Source: a virus. From it: a stretch of 64,000 nucleotides of DNA. Shown piece by piece: positions 61,901 through 64,000 of this stretch (the stretch's first letter is position 1; the number at the start of each line of letters is the position of its first letter). Location of the stretch: positions 62,001 through 126,000 of the IMG/VR virus record IMGVR_UViG_3300007513_000001; one strand, given 5' to 3'. The position numbers and the translations under genes were made by a program. The notes below the pieces were generated by a model. It made no database searches. It saw only the letters and a program-made list of their open reading frames with translations, and had not been told where the DNA came from.

Positions 61901-62475
61901 TTTCAACTTTAGACCCTAAGTGGGACGAAAGATCTGCAGAAAACAAGATAAGAGTCCAAGGCTTTAAGAAAGACATAAACATAGAGCAGTTTAACGCCAT
62001 GAAAGCTCCTGTGAGTAAAGTCAGAGCTGAGAACGCGGCATTCGACGATACCAGGTTTAGTATTGAAGTTTCCGCTGTTCGAGCTTTAAATGAAGACATT
62101 GTTCTCATTATGTCTTCATTAGACTTTTTTAATAATGCTATCGGAAGTCCAGAGCTTCAGTTTGCTGTATCTTATCCCGAGTTAGAAAAAATGCGAAGGA
62201 TATATTTTAATAGGCTAGATAAAAAAATGAGTTTCAAACAACTGTTTGAATTCTTTAAATGGTTTGATGATTCTCTTTCAATCATGATTGAAAGGCTAGT
62301 ACCACGCCACACTAATTTCCTCGGCATTAACTTTGTAATAGAGTCTCATATGCTAGAAAGAAATAAGATGTGCTATGCATCTCAAGCTGCCGTATATCTC
62401 GGAGAAGAAGATAGAAGACAGCTACAGACTGATTTGCTGCTTAGACAAATTGTGATAAACTTGAGGAAGATGTAA
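58984..62475 (+). CDS. Large baseplate wedge protein with LamG-like domain
   Basis: 1163 residues. Around residues 165-320 is a laminin-G/concanavalin-like jelly roll: SFSIEFYIHV, GWRHIACVYDRN and FSGSLDEVKIFQGLRT are typical. A second LamG-like segment may lie near 690-870. The middle (about 480-590) carries tail-assembly features (FTWAKFFDEIKVYIDQFGDL, and SKGTMHGIKALMRASGI), like P2 gpI- or T4 gp7/gp8-type wedge proteins. It may bind surface glycans as the phage attaches. The start shares TAATG with the preceding gene. Confidence 0.78.
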   Translation: MAKRPTSFFTRGGLFSPRLVTKITEEDPTVLKKDTGDLSGSLIGGDSFEFDAPGAPLKSTQQIPLDWSDFVNHTFFNSAESKVNVTFDTVINYFPFDGKQGDIDLFMENLTGFEKWVFDKWPKHLGWLFFSGSDDGPPTEGSYIRIKDTAGILYPSLSTRRDAATVLDPGTKSFSIEFYIHVPNEANGRQVVFQKINDPNGVASVGGYTIGLSPSAHLKNTQLKFGISSGSTSQTVTARIPRGGWRHIACVYDRNTTDIPQMRIYLSGNLVASSSNSAAMGSFAGGASDLLIGSGSKHLSIGFWPNQTFSGSLDEVKIFQGLRTQKQIKTEMSASVQPSPQLKAYFKFNEATGSYPNNNIVLDASGNSLHSRIENFDYTLRDLRDLTRPVLYEYESKNPVLFPAQPDVVALNVDLLYSASLYDANNPNLITKLIPAHYLLEASTTEGYDDEYAGRGDAYSYTKDFPGGGKMGSPQIIASLLFTWAKFFDEIKVYIDQFGDLLKMDYDSEGTISDQMLLFFANHYGFDLPTNFANANIAQFHFGKNLNYEPSLSQKTLRRIQDEIWRRMLTNLNHVIRSKGTMHGIKALMRASGINPESNFRFREFGGSKTVTTADSRRKLTQVSKMLSLTGSFSSIKSPFLSGSRNTVGWPTPQGTFMKTAADIKTYGIHGVSNARSDGLFTTASWTYEGIYSFSNLNRSTTPPTQSLMRMYTTGAHVSTANEGCIMNLVACGTGSGLYESGSINLFVRSGRNADSPLLHLYVHGVNLFDGNKWHVSAGRDIGTSTGSYTSASYFVRAGRQSGGTIEEYHYTSSYWKADAPIHDVFSTYSEDYNSSGCFFVVGSSSFSNTSGDRFLNSTSKVGNNLARTSVTAGETARIRFWTKALTHNETKEHLRNFKSLGVENPLVNFNFDTVVSGAFERLRIDAGIDQIVTRSGPTGEIAIFDFSQNKMHLSGTQFEPSVRVIHPRYFQFSTLDPKWDERSAENKIRVQGFKKDINIEQFNAMKAPVSKVRAENAAFDDTRFSIEVSAVRALNEDIVLIMSSLDFFNNAIGSPELQFAVSYPELEKMRRIYFNRLDKKMSFKQLFEFFKWFDDSLSIMIERLVPRHTNFLGINFVIESHMLERNKMCYASQAAVYLGEEDRRQLQTDLLLRQIVINLRKM

Positions 62476-64000
62476 TGGCTAGTACTGTATATCCGCCACT
62501 AACAGCGTCTTACCCATTCGTCCAAGGATTAAATGTAAAGACTTTTAACATTTTCTCTCAACGACTCATCGGGACCGTGGGTAGAAACTCTAGATCTAAA
62601 ATAGTGTCTCTCAAGACAGTGGTTTCAAGTTCTACTAGAGGCCATAATTTACCCGCTGGAGGCTCTGGTTACAAGATAATAAACCAATCTATGCCTGGGT
62701 ATTTCGATGATTCTCTCTATTCGCAACAGGGAGTTACTGTAGAAAAAGGCTCGGGCCCAGCAACTAATTCTTATGTCACGATCGAAGTATTAACCGCTTC
62801 ATGGACGCAGACCGGCTCTCCATTTATTGAAATTCAGGTTTGGGATAATTCAAATCTTTCTTCTGGTGGAGCAGAAGAAATGACTCACGGAACTGGATCT
62901 GGTGGAACAGAAATCGATGGAGTACAAAGATGGACTAATGACTCTAGTGCATATACAGTTAATGACGGCATGTTTGGGGTGTATGGAAGCGAAACTGGGA
63001 CGGACGCGGGGTTCGGTGATGCACATAGGTACACCATAGGAACACCGGTATTTTGCATAACTGGAAGTGATGGAACAACAGTTACAGGCTCACAACATGT
63101 GGCGCAAGATTTATGGACTGTGCTGTCGGGAGCCGTGTATTATGGCAGGGATGGCTATGGTATACCAGGCTATTCTAGTGGATGGAATAATGGTCCGGTT
63201 TTCGAAATGGCCAGTCGCTGGTCTGGATTACCTTTAAATGTTGAATATGCACCAAACGGCTTAAGAAATGTAGTAAGAGTATCCGCAGCATCAGGCAGCA
63301 TTACAATTGGCATTACTTCTTCTTTTCCAGAAGATGCAATAAGAGTAACTTCTGTACCTGCTGGCACGGCCGAAGCATCATTTGCCTCCGAAGTAGGGAT
63401 CGCTTCCTTTTCAGAAACTGAAGGCTCTCTAACCTTTTTGCCACAGTATAATTTAGAAATTGCAAATTTTGGGTACGATCAACCAGAAACTTATGAACCA
63501 TTCGTAGAAAAAGTTTCTCTCCTCGGCCGTGGTTTGTCGGACGGAGGAGGCTTATTTACGAGTGTGGGATCTGGATCTGAAAAGGGCGCTGTTTCTGTAA
63601 GAGCTTCTCAAATGTTCGCTAAAAAATCGGACAATTATTCTGCTGGGGTAGCTAGCTCTAAACATCCCTTTGCCGAGAAGGAAGCTTTCCTGAGGACGAA
63701 ATTTAATAAAGCAGTAAATGTAGAGCATCCTGGAAAACTTTATCTTGTCAGTCAATTTATTTCTGGCGCAGAGTTAAACTATGGCACCGAAGGTTCACCA
63801 TCTTATTTTTATACAGAGGGATTAAAATTCTTTCATTACGATTATGATATAGCTCAAATACCGGGCAGTCGATATGATATAAAAAATAAATTCTATTGGA
63901 ATGGAATAATAGAGCCTTTGGACATAAGAAAAGAAATAACGGGCCTGCATACTTTTGTTGGCGATTTCTATGATCCAATTTCAAACACTCTTAAAGGGTC
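62475..64000 (+). CDS. Tail/baseplate structural protein, 3' end outside window
   Basis: Open frame from ATG 62475 to the right edge (at least 508 residues), with no stop codon visible in that frame. It is rich in S, T, G and V with long beta stretches (for example IEIQVWDNSNLSSGGAEEM) and tandem loops, like a phage baseplate or fibre-connecting protein. The start overlaps the stop of the wedge gene (TAATG) with GAGG at 62463-62466. It continues the baseplate operon beyond the window. No named family can be given. Confidence 0.8.
   Translation, partial: MASTVYPPLTASYPFVQGLNVKTFNIFSQRLIGTVGRNSRSKIVSLKTVVSSSTRGHNLPAGGSGYKIINQSMPGYFDDSLYSQQGVTVEKGSGPATNSYVTIEVLTASWTQTGSPFIEIQVWDNSNLSSGGAEEMTHGTGSGGTEIDGVQRWTNDSSAYTVNDGMFGVYGSETGTDAGFGDAHRYTIGTPVFCITGSDGTTVTGSQHVAQDLWTVLSGAVYYGRDGYGIPGYSSGWNNGPVFEMASRWSGLPLNVEYAPNGLRNVVRVSAASGSITIGITSSFPEDAIRVTSVPAGTAEASFASEVGIASFSETEGSLTFLPQYNLEIANFGYDQPETYEPFVEKVSLLGRGLSDGGGLFTSVGSGSEKGAVSVRASQMFAKKSDNYSAGVASSKHPFAEKEAFLRTKFNKAVNVEHPGKLYLVSQFISGAELNYGTEGSPSYFYTEGLKFFHYDYDIAQIPGSRYDIKNKFYWNGIIEPLDIRKEITGLHTFVGDFYDPISNTLKG

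Noticed and set aside
1-64000. CRISPR arrays, insertion sequences or integrase/attachment sites
   Set aside because: I saw no regularly spaced repeats of 25-40 bp, no transposase or integrase motifs and no IS-like ends; the fibre repeats are coding duplications.

Overview
This window is a piece of a large, AT-rich, tailed-phage genome with T4-like (myovirus) morphogenesis genes. The diagnostic genes are a gp55-like late sigma factor, a gp5-like baseplate hub, a gp25-like wedge protein, a gp6-like wedge protein, two further large baseplate proteins and a very long repeat-built tail fibre. The host is not certain. Weak hints (AT-rich codon use, a CxxxxC/sigma-region-4 regulator of a type I associate with Deltaproteobacteria and relatives, heptose and nonulosonate sugars) point to a Gram-negative, probably aquatic bacterium. 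The genome is very probably of jumbo-phage size, because 64 kb contains only a fraction of the structural genes and no replication core. All genes but one lie on the plus strand, tightly packed, often with 1 to 50 nt overlaps.

Layout. (1) 1-9426, host-takeover and physiology: the end of an XPD/DinG-type helicase, an RfaE2-like nucleotidyltransferase, a (p)ppGpp-hydrolase-type HD protein, a complete DUF444 (YeaH) - SpoVR (YcgB) - PrkA (YeaG) cassette, a small membrane protein, a very divergent GroEL-like protein and a YkuK-type RNase H fold protein. (2) 9436-14808, information and cell-biology block: small unknown proteins, a histone H1-like (Hc1) protein, a complete tmRNA with a legible tag, a membrane-anchored PAS protein, an FtsZ/tubulin-like GTPase, the only minus-strand gene (a sigma-region-4-like regulator) and a PIN-PhoH ATPase. 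(3) 14838-19815, two small related beta-sandwich proteins and a 1463-residue tail fibre with internal duplications. (4) 20049-47983, about 28 kb of uninterrupted glycan biosynthesis genes: a split ADP-heptose pathway, dTDP-sugar and UDP-sugar dehydratases, an aminotransferase, two formyltransferases, CMP-nonulosonate synthesis with a GT29 sialyltransferase-like enzyme, a carbamoyltransferase, a methyltransferase and many glycosyltransferases. (5) 48018-64000, a PD-(D/E)XK nuclease and a strong intrinsic terminator, two more GT4 glycosyltransferases, the late sigma factor, and the baseplate operon running off the right edge.

How it fits together. Infection appears to bring its own ribosome rescue (tmRNA), transcription switching (late sigma, sigma-4-like regulator), stress-signalling control ((p)ppGpp hydrolase-like protein plus the PrkA cassette that bacteria use in starvation) and a filament-forming GTPase. 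The glycan cluster sits directly between the tail fibre and the baseplate genes, which suggests either decoration of virion proteins or remodelling of the host surface. These are inferences from gene content; no database search was possible. There is no gene-less stretch longer than 300 bases apart from the tmRNA locus.
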